DNA of 11,638 nucleotides. Source: Rhodospirillales bacterium (GTDB lineage: Bacteria > Pseudomonadota > Alphaproteobacteria > Rhodospirillales > Casp-alpha2). A program made the translations under genes and the position numbers. Positions 1 to 6,844 of the stretch are shown piece after piece; position 1 is the first letter of the stretch; every line of letters begins with the position of its first letter. Below the pieces are notes generated by a model. The model ran no database searches and was not told the DNA's origin. It worked only from the letters and a program-made list of their open reading frames with translations. The stretch lies in NCBI GenBank assembly GCA_021775275.1, contig JAJFIE010000094.1, forward strand, positions 1 to 11,638, written 5' to 3'.

Positions 1-905
1 GTGACCGTCGCGATGGTTTCCTCGAACACACCAACAACGGCCGCAGCGAGAAATGCTGTCAGCAGGTTCACCTGTAACCACGGCATGCGTTTACGGATCG
101 CAAACCAGCTACTGGATGTTGCTCGCTCCTCCTTACTGACACCGACCATCGTCTGCGCATCCAGCGAGGCAGACTCTTGCAAGGCGCTAAGTAATTCGCC
201 GTGGCGGATTATACCCAACAACACACCCTCACTGTCCAATACGGGCAACTCCTCAAGACTGTATGCCTGAAGTGTTTCAACCACCTCCTCGCGAGGCGCC
301 ATTGGCGTAACGTACGCCTTAACGCCATGCGAGATGGCATCCAGCGTCTCGCCTGGCGCCGCAAGGGCAAAATCTCGGAGGGAAACGAGTGACTTCAATT
401 TCCCGTCACTATCGACAATCTTGATTTCGACAATTTTCTCACCCAATCGACTCTTGCGCAGAAAATCGGACGCTTCTTGGACGAGTTGGTCGCCAGTAAA
501 ATGTAGAACCCGTGTGTCCATTAACTGACCGGCCGTTCCCGGTGGGTAATTCATCAGTTCCCGCAGTTCGTTTGCCGCCGTTTCATCAAGACTGTCAAGG
601 AAGACTGATTGCGTTTCCGGTAACGCGCGGGCCAACAGGATCGCAAGCTTTCCAACATCGGTGTGTTCTGCGATGAGTGCCCGGATTTCGGGTGCAAGCA
701 ACAATATCAGGTCTGTCGCCAGATTAGGACTGAGAGCCTCCCACACCTTAACCATATGCTCCGTGCCTAGGCTTTCCAACAAGGTCACAACGTCAGTGTG
801 TTCAAATTTTTCCAGTTTCTTTGCCGCCGCCTGCGGATTGACGATCAAGAACTTCCGGGCCAGGGCATCAACAACGGCATTGTCGGCGTTCTCAAGTAAG
901 TCCAT
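1..905 (-). CDS. mgtE: MgtE-type magnesium transporter, 3' end cut by window edge
   Basis: MgtE proteins are homodimeric Mg2+ channels of the inner membrane whose cytosolic N and CBS domains sense Mg2+ and gate the pore. About 301 residues are visible, with no stop before the window edge. The helical MgtE N domain covers roughly residues 10-130 and ends in the hallmark YPPGTAGQLM (120-129). A CBS pair follows at about 137-258, then the plug/first membrane helix region (WLQVNLLTAFLAAAVVGVFE, about 276-295), which is typical of the start of the pore domain. Family members are about 450 residues, so the rest of the membrane domain lies off the left edge. The ATG at 905 has AAGGAG (912-917) six bases upstream. 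The gene overlaps the preceding soluble MgtE-like gene by 14 bases, so translational coupling is likely. Family assignment is firm; whether the pore is intact cannot be seen. Confidence 0.93.
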   Translation of the reverse strand, partial: MDLLENADNAVVDALARKFLIVNPQAAAKKLEKFEHTDVVTLLESLGTEHMVKVWEALSPNLATDLILLLAPEIRALIAEHTDVGKLAILLARALPETQSVFLDSLDETAANELRELMNYPPGTAGQLMDTRVLHFTGDQLVQEASDFLRKSRLGEKIVEIKIVDSDGKLKSLVSLRDFALAAPGETLDAISHGVKAYVTPMAPREEVVETLQAYSLEELPVLDSEGVLLGIIRHGELLSALQESASLDAQTMVGVSKEERATSSSWFAIRKRMPWLQVNLLTAFLAAAVVGVFEETIATV

Positions 906-1746
906 GTTGAGCTCCTTGCCTATGTGTAGCGTCCTTGATCGAGAGTGATGCGTTCATAACGTCTGCCAATCCGATGTAACAGGCTTCTGCCAGATCCAGG
1001 AACGTGCCGGATGTGTCATTATCGTTTTCGGCAACGCGCAGATTGAGAGCCGCAGACCGCAGGGATGCATATCGAATGATTCCCAGGAATTTATGGTGTC
1101 GATCAACCACCGGCAAAAAATCACTGTCGCGCCAGGCCGCGTTCGTAAGGGCACTATCAAGTGGGACGTTGCTCCGCAATGGCGTTGGGCATGGCTCCAT
1201 CAGATTTGCGATTGGGCGTTCATCGTCCTCTTGAATGAGATGGGCCAGGCGCACGAACCCGACAAGATTTTGCTCGCCGTCTTCGATGTAGATTCGGTGA
1301 AAATCTGGATAATCTTCTTCCTGAAGGCGTTTGCAGGCCTCCCCGACCGTACAGTCGCCGGGCAGAGTCAGAATAGTAGGCTCCAGCCAGGCCCCAACCA
1401 TTGATAATGAATGATTGAGTAGAATCGAAATACGCATGGCGTGGCTGCGGCGCATACCTCTCAGAATCGAATCGGCCATTGCGTCAGGAACGTGACGAAG
1501 AATACTGGCTGCTGACTTTGGATTTGTTCCCGAAAGATATTTCCGCGCAGACTTAACTGGCAACGCGGCAATGCAGCGACCGGCGACGTGAGGAAGCATA
1601 GACGCAAGTATACTGACGCTTTGTCTGTCAGGTACGGAATCAATGAAGGCCGATGTCTCAGTAGATGCCAGTTGCTCAAGAATACGAGCTGCCTGCTGCG
1701 GATAGGCATCGGCGAAGTCGATTGCCAGGGAAACCTTGCTATGCAT
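892..1746 (-). CDS. Soluble MgtE-like protein: MgtE N domain plus CBS pair, no membrane domain
   Basis: This 284-residue protein has the cytosolic half of an MgtE transporter but no pore. Residues about 10-115 form the repeated helical MgtE N domain (FADAYPQQAARILEQLAS near the start). Residues 116-122 (SMVGAWL) replace the usual TAG.LM junction. Two CBS motifs follow (about 120-175 and 178-235; LVGFVRLAHL and FLGIIRYASL are typical CBS strand-helix segments). The remaining 50 residues have no hydrophobic helix and no visible family. The ATG at 1746 overlaps the end of the upstream MscS-like gene by 8 bases and has AAGGAG at 1754-1759. The stop overlaps the start of the true mgtE by 14 bases. 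I infer a regulatory partner or Mg2+/nucleotide sensor for the neighbouring MgtE or CorC. It could equally be a duplicate mgtE that lost its membrane half. Confidence 0.88.
   Translation of the reverse strand: MHSKVSLAIDFADAYPQQAARILEQLASTETSAFIDSVPDRQSVSILASMLPHVAGRCIAALPVKSARKYLSGTNPKSAASILRHVPDAMADSILRGMRRSHAMRISILLNHSLSMVGAWLEPTILTLPGDCTVGEACKRLQEEDYPDFHRIYIEDGEQNLVGFVRLAHLIQEDDERPIANLMEPCPTPLRSNVPLDSALTNAAWRDSDFLPVVDRHHKFLGIIRYASLRSAALNLRVAENDNDTSGTFLDLAEACYIGLADVMNASLSIKDATHRQGAQHGLT
912..917 (-). promoter_or_regulatory. Shine-Dalgarno of mgtE inside the upstream gene
   Basis: AAGGAG lies six bases before the mgtE ATG and within the 3' coding end of the soluble MgtE-like gene. It fixes the mgtE start at 905 and supports reinitiation across the 14-base overlap. 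Confidence 0.8.
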
Positions 1747-2578
1747 TGACCTTCTCCTTGTGCAGAAGCAATGTGGCTTCTTCGCTAAAGGTTTTTGCAG
1801 GGATAGTCATTCGCCCTTCGCTTGTTTCGATCACAACAGCGATATGTGAAATCTCTAGAATTGCCCCCGATTCGGAACCAACCCTGATGGTTTCACCGAT
1901 GCGATAATCCCGGTTCAGATAGTGGGCGCCAATAAGATTGCTAACCAACGTTCTCGATCCGAGACTGAAGGCCAACGCGAGCCCGCCCAGCAATGCGCCA
2001 ACGGCGATGGCAAGCACGGTAATTAACACTGTAATATCGATTCCGATTTGATCGATACCGATGACAATCATTGTTGTGACCGTGAAAATTTGCGTTCCCT
2101 GCCCAAGTAGAGCCCGTTGTCGAGCTGGCATGGCAACCGCACCAGTCCTTACCGCGTCGCCCATCAGGTTTCCAAATACGACCCCAGCAAGGATAATCAG
2201 TGCGCCGGAAAGAATGTTGGGCAGATGACCGATGACCCGGCCAAGCCAGCCTGCGAACATCGTCAATCCCAGGAGGTTGGTGGCGGACGTAACAAAAAAC
2301 AGTATGACCAACCAGAAGATGACATTGCTAATGATCTGCACCAACGCAGGGCTTATCACTGTGGAGGGAGGGGAAGTTCCTGTTTCCAACGCGCCCGTCA
2401 GGCGATCCACACTTTCCGCAATCTTGATAGTCAGCGCCTTAACCATCCGGGCGACAAACCAGCCAAGGATCAAGATAGCAACCGCACCGACCAATTGAGG
2501 TAAATACTCAAGAATACTCTCCAGCATGTTGACGGATGCCGTGAGAATAAGCTGTCCCCAGTCAAACACTTTGTCCAT
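1739..2578 (-). CDS. Small MscS/CmpX-like mechanosensitive channel family protein
   Basis: This 279-residue inner-membrane protein is of the conserved-TM-helix/MscS-like group, whose members include Pseudomonas CmpX. Predicted membrane segments are at about 26-46, 79-101, 121-142 and 162-205. The first (YLPQLVGAVAILILGWFVAR) and third (LPNILSGALIILAGVVFGNL) look like the internally repeated conserved TM helix. The Gly/Ala-rich stretch at about 192-217 resembles the pore-lining helix of MscS. Residues about 222-262 (YRIGETIRVG, then a G-AILEI turn and MTIP) form the short MscS beta domain. There is no large C-terminal vestibule domain. The start ATG is two bases after the stop of the CorC-like gene, with AGAGGA upstream. 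Likely role is osmotic or ion release, but substrate and gating cannot be read from sequence. Confidence 0.87.
   Translation of the reverse strand: MDKVFDWGQLILTASVNMLESILEYLPQLVGAVAILILGWFVARMVKALTIKIAESVDRLTGALETGTSPPSTVISPALVQIISNVIFWLVILFFVTSATNLLGLTMFAGWLGRVIGHLPNILSGALIILAGVVFGNLMGDAVRTGAVAMPARQRALLGQGTQIFTVTTMIVIGIDQIGIDITVLITVLAIAVGALLGGLALAFSLGSRTLVSNLIGAHYLNRDYRIGETIRVGSESGAILEISHIAVVIETSEGRMTIPAKTFSEEATLLLHKEKVNA
1754..1759 (-). promoter_or_regulatory. Shine-Dalgarno of the soluble MgtE-like gene
   Basis: AAGGAG sits seven bases upstream of the ATG at 1746, inside the last codons of the MscS-like gene. It supports the overlapping start. Confidence 0.75.
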
Positions 2579-2580
2579 AG

Positions 2581-3906
2581 CTATATTCCTCTTTCATCGT
2601 CTCCATTATCAACTTCTACCAATGCAAGTTCGACATGGCGGTCTTTCATGGTCTTGACCGTGAAACGGAAATCACCTTCTGCAATCGTGTCTCCGACAAC
2701 GGGGATGCGTTCGAGTCTGTTCATGAACAGACCGGAGACCGTATTGGCGTTAAGATCGCCGGAAGCGTAGAAGCCAACATCTCGTTCAATATCCGCAAGC
2801 GACATCAGACCATGCACCTCCCAACCACCATCAATGGCCCTGATGCAAACAGGGTCATCGACCTCATCGGTTTCGTCAGAAATCTCACCAACTATTTCTT
2901 CAAGCAAGTCCTCGAGCGTGATGATGCCGCCCAGGGTTCCGTATTCATTGACAACACAGGCTATATGAGCCTTGTTCTTGCGCATGGTATCGAACAGCCG
3001 TGAGACCTTCAGGGACTCGGGGACAATCAACGGCTCTCGGCAATATTGTTCCAGTTTCGTCCATGGTGTTTCTTCCCCCTTGAGCAGTGCGCTAACCAAA
3101 TCCTTCATCAAGATAATGCCGATCAGGCTTTCCTTATCGCCCTGAACCAGCGGAAACCGGGAATGCCGGGTTGACTGCATGATCTCGACGTTTTCCTGGG
3201 CGTTGTTGTTGATATTCAAAACATCGCAATCAATTCGCGGTGTCATCACTCGAGCAACCGCCCGTTCATCGAATGAAAACAGATTGCTGATCATCTTGGC
3301 GCGCTCTTCATCGATCTCGCCATGTTCAGCAGATGTGTCAACGAGTCCCTGAATCTCGGTGCCGCTCAGAATTTCTACATGAGGGGCTTCATCCACGCCC
3401 AGTATACGAAGCACGCCACGAGACGAAGCGTTCAATAACCAGTTCAAGGGAAATAACAGCAAAAAGAAAAACCGCAACGGGATCGCGCACATGATCGCCA
3501 CAGGTTCCGGCTTGCGAATGGCGTAGGTTTTTGGAACCTGCTCGCCAATCACAATATGAAGCGATGAAAATATAACGAACCCAATCAAGAAGGAAATCGT
3601 GTGTAATCCGGCATCGCCAAGGCCAAGCGGCGTCAGTATGGGATGCAACATTGCGGCCACCGCTGGTTCGCCAACCCACCCGAGACCAAGTGAGGCCATT
3701 GTAATCCCTAACTGGCAGGCCGCGAGATATGCTTCCAGGTCGCGTTGAATTCTCACGGTCAAACGGGCCGAAAAATTGCCCATACCTGCCATGCTTCTGA
3801 TTCGCGCGCCTCTCGCTTTGACCAGCGCAAATTCGGCTGCGACGAAGAATGCGTTCGTCACCAGCAGCAAGACGATCACGGCAAGATTTATGCTATTATC
3901 GTACAA
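2581..3906 (-). CDS. CorC/CNNM-family DUF21-CBS membrane protein (hemolysin-like)
   Basis: Proteins with this layout (HlyC/CorC, CNNM, PaeA) are inner-membrane transporters linked to Mg2+, Co2+ or polyamine export. The order seen is an N-terminal DUF21 membrane domain with about three to four helices (NAFFVAAEFALVKARGARIR at its start; PKTYAIRKPEPVA near its end), a CBS pair containing ARVMTPRIDCDV and EYGTLGGIITLEDLLEEIVG, and a C-terminal CorC_HlyC domain (GWEVHGLMSLADIER through RHVELALVEV). From the start chosen here the length is 441 residues, normal for the family. I chose TTG at 3906 because AAGGAA (3915-3920) lies eight bases before it. An upstream TTG at 3933 would give 450 residues but has no ribosome-binding site. 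The gene follows rimK after about 114 bases and runs almost directly into the MscS-like gene. The transported ion is inferred from the family and the mgtE neighbours. Confidence 0.93.
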   Translation of the reverse strand: MYDNSINLAVIVLLLVTNAFFVAAEFALVKARGARIRSMAGMGNFSARLTVRIQRDLEAYLAACQLGITMASLGLGWVGEPAVAAMLHPILTPLGLGDAGLHTISFLIGFVIFSSLHIVIGEQVPKTYAIRKPEPVAIMCAIPLRFFFLLLFPLNWLLNASSRGVLRILGVDEAPHVEILSGTEIQGLVDTSAEHGEIDEERAKMISNLFSFDERAVARVMTPRIDCDVLNINNNAQENVEIMQSTRHSRFPLVQGDKESLIGIILMKDLVSALLKGEETPWTKLEQYCREPLIVPESLKVSRLFDTMRKNKAHIACVVNEYGTLGGIITLEDLLEEIVGEISDETDEVDDPVCIRAIDGGWEVHGLMSLADIERDVGFYASGDLNANTVSGLFMNRLERIPVVGDTIAEGDFRFTVKTMKDRHVELALVEVDNGDDERGI

Positions 3907-3914
3907 TCTTTCTA

Positions 3915-3920
3915 TTCCTT
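3915..3920 (-). promoter_or_regulatory. Shine-Dalgarno deciding a TTG start for the CorC-like gene
   Basis: AAGGAA stands eight bases before TTG at 3906. The alternative TTG at 3933 is preceded by a C/G-rich stretch without such a motif. No ATG is available near the start of the DUF21 homology. Confidence 0.6.
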
Positions 3921-4020
3921 GATTTTGTTTCAACCCGGGTGGATTACGGGTGCCCCTGATGGCCCAGAACGCTTCAGTAGGCGGAATTTTTTGCGGCTGC
4001 CAACGGCGTAAAGAACACCT
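3921..4020 (-). other. rimK-corC intergenic gap, no terminator seen
   Basis: This gap of about 100 bases shows no hairpin followed by T residues on the minus strand and no clear -35/-10 pair. Read-through from rimK into the downstream genes is therefore plausible, though a weak promoter here cannot be excluded. Confidence 0.4.
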
Positions 4021-4926
4021 CTACCCTTTACCCTTGGTCTTTGTGCGGCCGTGCACTGCATGAGTTTCCAGAAACGTTATAATCTTGCCTGCGATATCGA
4101 TGCCGGTCGCAGCTTCAATGCCCTCCAAACCGGGCGAGGAGTTGACCTCCATGACAACAGGGCCATGATTGGCTCTCAGCATATCCACGCCGCAAACATT
4201 CAGCCCCATGGCTTTGGCCGAACGAATCGCCGTACTCCGCTCCTCAGCGGTAATCTTTATTGTCTTTGCGCTGCCGCCGCGATGTAAATTGGAACGAAAA
4301 TCTCCCTCGGCCCCCGTCCGTTGCATGGCAGCGATAACTTTGCCGCCAACAACCAGCGCCCGAATGTCTGTTGAACCTGCTTCCTTGATGAATTCCTGTA
4401 CTAGGATGTTTACCTTGGCGCCACGGAACGCTTCGATTACTGACCGTGCCGATCTATGCGTTTCACCAAGGACCACACCAACACCCTGTGTTCCTTCAAG
4501 CAGTTTTATGACGACCGGCACTCCTCCAACAATTTCGAGAACCTCATCGGTCATTTTGGTGTCGTGCGCAAATGCGGTAACGGGTAGTCCGAGGCCGTCG
4601 CGGGCCAGCAACTGCATAGACCTGAGCTTGTCCCGGGACCGGCCAATACCGACAGATTCATTCAACGGATAAACCCCCATCATCTCGAACTGTCTGAGCA
4701 CGGCTAAGCCATAGAAAGTTACGGACGCACCAATGCGAGGAATTACAGCGTCGTAACCCTCAATCTTTTCTCCGGCGATTCGGAGTTCGGGGCGATGGGA
4801 CGTAATGTTCATGTAGCATTTCAACGTGTCGAAAATGCGAATTTGATGTCCGCGCTGTTCAGCGGCTTCTACAAGCCGTTGGTGAGAATAGAGTTTCGGA
4901 TTTCGTGCCATCATCGCGATATTCAT
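4021..4926 (-). CDS. rimK: RimK, ribosomal protein S6 alpha-L-glutamate ligase
   Basis: RimK is a cytosolic ATP-grasp ligase that adds glutamate residues to the C-terminus of ribosomal protein S6, and it can make poly-alpha-glutamate. The 301-residue protein matches the E. coli enzyme closely in length (about 300) and in its motifs: [96 protein letters not shown] and [15 protein letters not shown]. The last three carry the ATP-grasp Mg2+/ATP-binding residues, and all appear intact. The ATG at 4926 has AAGGAG at 4934-4939, seven bases upstream. It is the first gene of the minus-strand cluster that continues into corC-like, mscS-like and mgtE genes. In Pseudomonas, RimK activity is reported to respond to c-di-GMP; whether that holds here is unknown. 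Confidence 0.96.
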   Translation of the reverse strand: MNIAMMARNPKLYSHQRLVEAAEQRGHQIRIFDTLKCYMNITSHRPELRIAGEKIEGYDAVIPRIGASVTFYGLAVLRQFEMMGVYPLNESVGIGRSRDKLRSMQLLARDGLGLPVTAFAHDTKMTDEVLEIVGGVPVVIKLLEGTQGVGVVLGETHRSARSVIEAFRGAKVNILVQEFIKEAGSTDIRALVVGGKVIAAMQRTGAEGDFRSNLHRGGSAKTIKITAEERSTAIRSAKAMGLNVCGVDMLRANHGPVVMEVNSSPGLEGIEAATGIDIAGKIITFLETHAVHGRTKTKGKG

Positions 4927-5325
4927 GCTTTCTCTCCTTTGTTCTCTCCGCGCGATTTGATAAAGAACGTGAGTGCTCAGGCCACAATAGAATCAATAAG
5001 ACACAAGCGATGAGGCTCACAAACCCGCGTTAAGTTTGACGTTCACATTGAAGCGAAGGATGAATGCCCTGTGATCGGCAACTCACCAGTCTCCAACAGG
5101 TTATCTGTTGTGGAGACGAAGAAATTTGCGGAAATACAGCGTTGCGAAACGATACACCCCCCTTCGGCGCATCACCTCCCACAACTGATAACGAACACAA
5201 TCGTCGCAGTTATGCATGATAACGTCTATTGCAACAGAGGGGCGTTTTGGGAACAGAATTGCGGGCACAATCAAGTTTATTGGTTTGATGCTCTGTTCAC
5301 GCAAATATCAAACAGTGGCGGTGAG
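4927..5325. other. 399-base gene-poor stretch
   Basis: I see no convincing gene. A 67-codon minus-strand frame (5304-5101) would need a TTG start without a ribosome-binding site, and a plus-strand frame from 5071 runs antisense into the helix-turn-helix gene. The part next to rimK should hold the promoter of the rimK cluster, but no clean -35/-10 pair is visible. A hairpin at 5089-5117 is described separately. TGATAACG occurs twice, near 5185 and 5218, which may be chance. Confidence 0.5.
5089..5117. other. Hairpin (inverted repeat) between rimK and the HTH gene
   Basis: GTCTCC followed by AACAG pairs with CTGTT, then a two-base GT bulge, then GGAGAC, around a five-base loop (GTTAT). The stem has 11 base pairs. 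Neither strand has a following T run, so it is not a canonical intrinsic terminator. It could be a bidirectional transcript-end structure for the minus-strand gene at 5326-5802, or a protein-binding site upstream of rimK. Confidence 0.55.
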
Positions 5326-5802
5326 TCACTGAACTCCATCGATGCCGTCATCAAGAGCATCTTCAATTTGCGCTACTTGTTGTTGCAGGCGCTCCAGGAG
5401 AGCCAGAATCTGGTTCTTCTCATTTGGAGTAAACGCCGCTCCGACTTTACCGCTTACCAGTTTTGCTACAATGGTCTCGGAAATATCACCGACTGCGGCC
5501 TGAACTGAAAGTGCGGCAAGCATAACGTCGACTGGAGGCCTGTCCGCCTCTATCACGACGGCTCTGGCCAAACGACTTTGGTACATAGAAAGGATGGGCG
5601 GATCCCCATGGCCTCCCTCCACAAAAGCAATATCCAGTGCCAGTGCCTGTGGGAGATTCGGCCTGCTTGCGTGATCGGGGTCGGCCCATTTGCGGATAAG
5701 CGAAGGGGAACGGCCAACAACCTCAGCGCATTTTGCTTCTCCCATCGCATTCTTCATGCGCGTAATCGCAGTCGCAAATCTCTTTGGTGCTCTCAATTTC
5801 AT
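5326..5802 (-). CDS. Putative helix-turn-helix protein with C-terminal coiled coil, unknown role
   Basis: This 158-residue protein has no gene name I recognise. Residues about 20-42 (MGEAKCAEVVGRSPSLIRKW) look like a helix-turn-helix in which the second helix follows a small-residue turn, followed by a DPD motif as in some phage- or plasmid-type regulators. The middle (about 52-100) contains ALDIAFVEGGHGDPPI and an Ala-rich segment. Residues about 127-152 (NEKNQILALLERLQQQVAQI) form a likely coiled coil suited to dimer formation. The ATG at 5802 has no Shine-Dalgarno sequence, and a possible -35 lies close upstream, so the mRNA may be leaderless. It stands alone, next to the transposon debris on its upstream side. 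DNA binding is inferred from the motif only; a toxin-antitoxin or prophage origin is possible but not shown. Confidence 0.72.
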   Translation of the reverse strand: MKLRAPKRFATAITRMKNAMGEAKCAEVVGRSPSLIRKWADPDHASRPNLPQALALDIAFVEGGHGDPPILSMYQSRLARAVVIEADRPPVDVMLAALSVQAAVGDISETIVAKLVSGKVGAAFTPNEKNQILALLERLQQQVAQIEDALDDGIDGVQ

Positions 5803-5812
5803 GATAGTGTTA

Positions 5813-5841
5813 ATGTGACAGTCGCCGATGCATCAAGTCAA
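5813..5841 (-). promoter_or_regulatory. Possible promoter of the HTH gene
   Basis: On the minus strand TTGACT (5841-5836) is five-sixths of a -35 consensus and stands 17 bases from TCACAT (5818-5813), a poor -10 match. Transcription would start within a few bases of the ATG, giving a leaderless message, which agrees with the missing ribosome-binding site. The weak -10 keeps this tentative. Confidence 0.25.
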
Positions 5842-5947
5842 GATAGGTCGCCACCAACTTCAATTCATCAACGCTTTCGCCGCCATTGCCGAGATCGCTT
5901 GCTGTTTCGCATTCTGGGCATGGTTGAAACCGGACAAACCAGTCTAG
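5828..5947 (+). pseudogene. ynfA (UPF0060 small membrane protein) N-terminal fragment
   Basis: Reading from an ATG at 5828, the frame reaches [20 protein letters not shown] (about 5864-5923), which matches the first membrane helix of the YnfA/UPF0060 family (family pattern: [14 protein letters not shown]). Homology ends after LKPDK, and a TAG stops the frame at 5945-5947. YnfA is normally about 108 residues with four helices, so three quarters are missing. The break lies just before the IS3-family remnant that begins near 5990, so a mobile-element event or later deletion probably removed the rest. The residues before FINAF do not look like the family and may be outside the old gene. It is a non-functional relic. 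Confidence 0.75.
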
Positions 5948-5989
5948 TAGCTTGCCCCGGACATGGTCTCGCTCATCGTTTCACCGTAT

Positions 5990-6167
5990 ATCGGAAAATA
6001 CCTGAGCTTCTACAATACCAAACGCCCACACTCATCGCTTGACGGCCAGACGCCCGATCAGGCTTACTTCAATGCGCTGTCGCCAATACCGATGGCGGCA
6101 TAACAAGGGTCGGTGTCCACTTATAAAAACCGCCTCAACTGTTCAGATAAACCGAGCCACCTCTTAT
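5990..6167 (+). mobile_element. IS3-family element remnant: transposase C-terminus and right end
   Basis: In the plus frame ending at TAA 6101-6103, 37 residues match the C-terminus of IS3-family OrfB integrase-type transposases: YLSFYNTKRPHSSLDG (the conserved FYN..RPH..L motif), then TPDQAYF and an Ala-rich end. The rest of the rve catalytic domain with its DDE residues is missing. After the stop, CACTTATAAAAACCGC and a stretch ending GAGCCACCTCT (about 6153-6163) look like the right terminal inverted repeat. The 5' side is truncated at the ynfA fragment. A same-orientation IS3 5' piece lies at 6845, across the secreted-protein gene. This copy cannot encode an active transposase. Confidence 0.85.
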
Positions 6168-6258
6168 TGTGAGTTTAGTTGTGTTTTAAAGAATCAAATT
6201 CGCAAACTAGGTGTTTAGCCCCGGCATTTGATGATGCGAATGAAGAAAGAACGAAATC
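6168..6258 (+). other. AT-rich leader before the secreted-protein gene
   Basis: This 91-base AT-rich stretch between the IS right end and the next ATG should carry that gene's promoter. TTGTGT (near 6178) with CAAACT 18 bases later is a weak candidate. No clear operator or terminator is seen. Confidence 0.3.
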
Positions 6259-6837
6259 ATGATTCCTAAGACATTACTCTGGCTATCAACAACATTGGCA
6301 ATAATCTTCTGTATAACAATTATAAAACCTGCCTATGCAGACTTGCCAATCGTTATTCAAAATCTTCAAAATACACCAGCAACATTGTTTGACATCGGCA
6401 TGAAACAGCTTCGCCGACAAGCTTTAACTGCTGCTACTCGTTTATCTTCGGACGACACACCCAAACCAAGTACACGCGTTTGGTTAAAAAAAGATTCTGG
6501 TACGATTGAAATTCTCTTTCTCTTTTCTGCTTCGTCCGATTCCGGTGTCGTACCAACTCAACATTTTTGCGCCCAGTTCCGCGCCATCGCTTTGAAGGAA
6601 ATATTCCGGATAGGGAGAACGGCATATGATATCGAATTGTCCGATGAAGCACGAATTGCCCGGCGTTTAGGAACATTCTTTTCCAGTGAGCCTGTCAGAG
6701 GCTCAAAAGACGCTATTGCAATGGGACAACGTCTTTCAGAATTGACATATCTGGAAGTGAAGATTGAGAACAAAGCACTAGATTTATCGGTTATATGTCG
6801 TGATCCAGTGAATACAATCTTTTCCAAGCTTGAGTAG
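6259..6837 (+). CDS. Secreted/periplasmic orphan protein, unknown function
   Basis: This 192-residue protein matches no family I recognise. Residues 1-27 form a classic Sec signal peptide: a Lys at position 4, a hydrophobic core (LLWLSTTLAIIFCITII) and an AYA-D cleavage site. The Cys at 18 lacks lipobox context, so it is probably not a lipoprotein. The mature part of about 165 residues has two cysteines (C104, C180) that could form a disulfide, and alternating strand/helix-like segments. The ribosome-binding site is weak (AAGAAAGAACG upstream). Base composition is visibly more AT-rich than the flanking genes, and the gene lies exactly between two same-oriented IS3 fragments. That suggests horizontal acquisition as transposon cargo. 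The frame is intact and protein-like, so it may still be expressed. Confidence 0.75.
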   Translation: MIPKTLLWLSTTLAIIFCITIIKPAYADLPIVIQNLQNTPATLFDIGMKQLRRQALTAATRLSSDDTPKPSTRVWLKKDSGTIEILFLFSASSDSGVVPTQHFCAQFRAIALKEIFRIGRTAYDIELSDEARIARRLGTFFSSEPVRGSKDAIAMGQRLSELTYLEVKIENKALDLSVICRDPVNTIFSKLE

Positions 6838-6844
6838 GCGGATG

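Noticed and set aside
5101..5304. 67-codon minus-strand frame after the HTH gene
   Set aside because: It needs a TTG start without a Shine-Dalgarno sequence, overlaps the hairpin at its end and resembles no family.
5071..5508. 145-codon plus-strand open frame
   Set aside because: It runs antisense into the HTH gene, has no family resemblance and lacks a ribosome-binding site. The minus-strand frame has better protein character.
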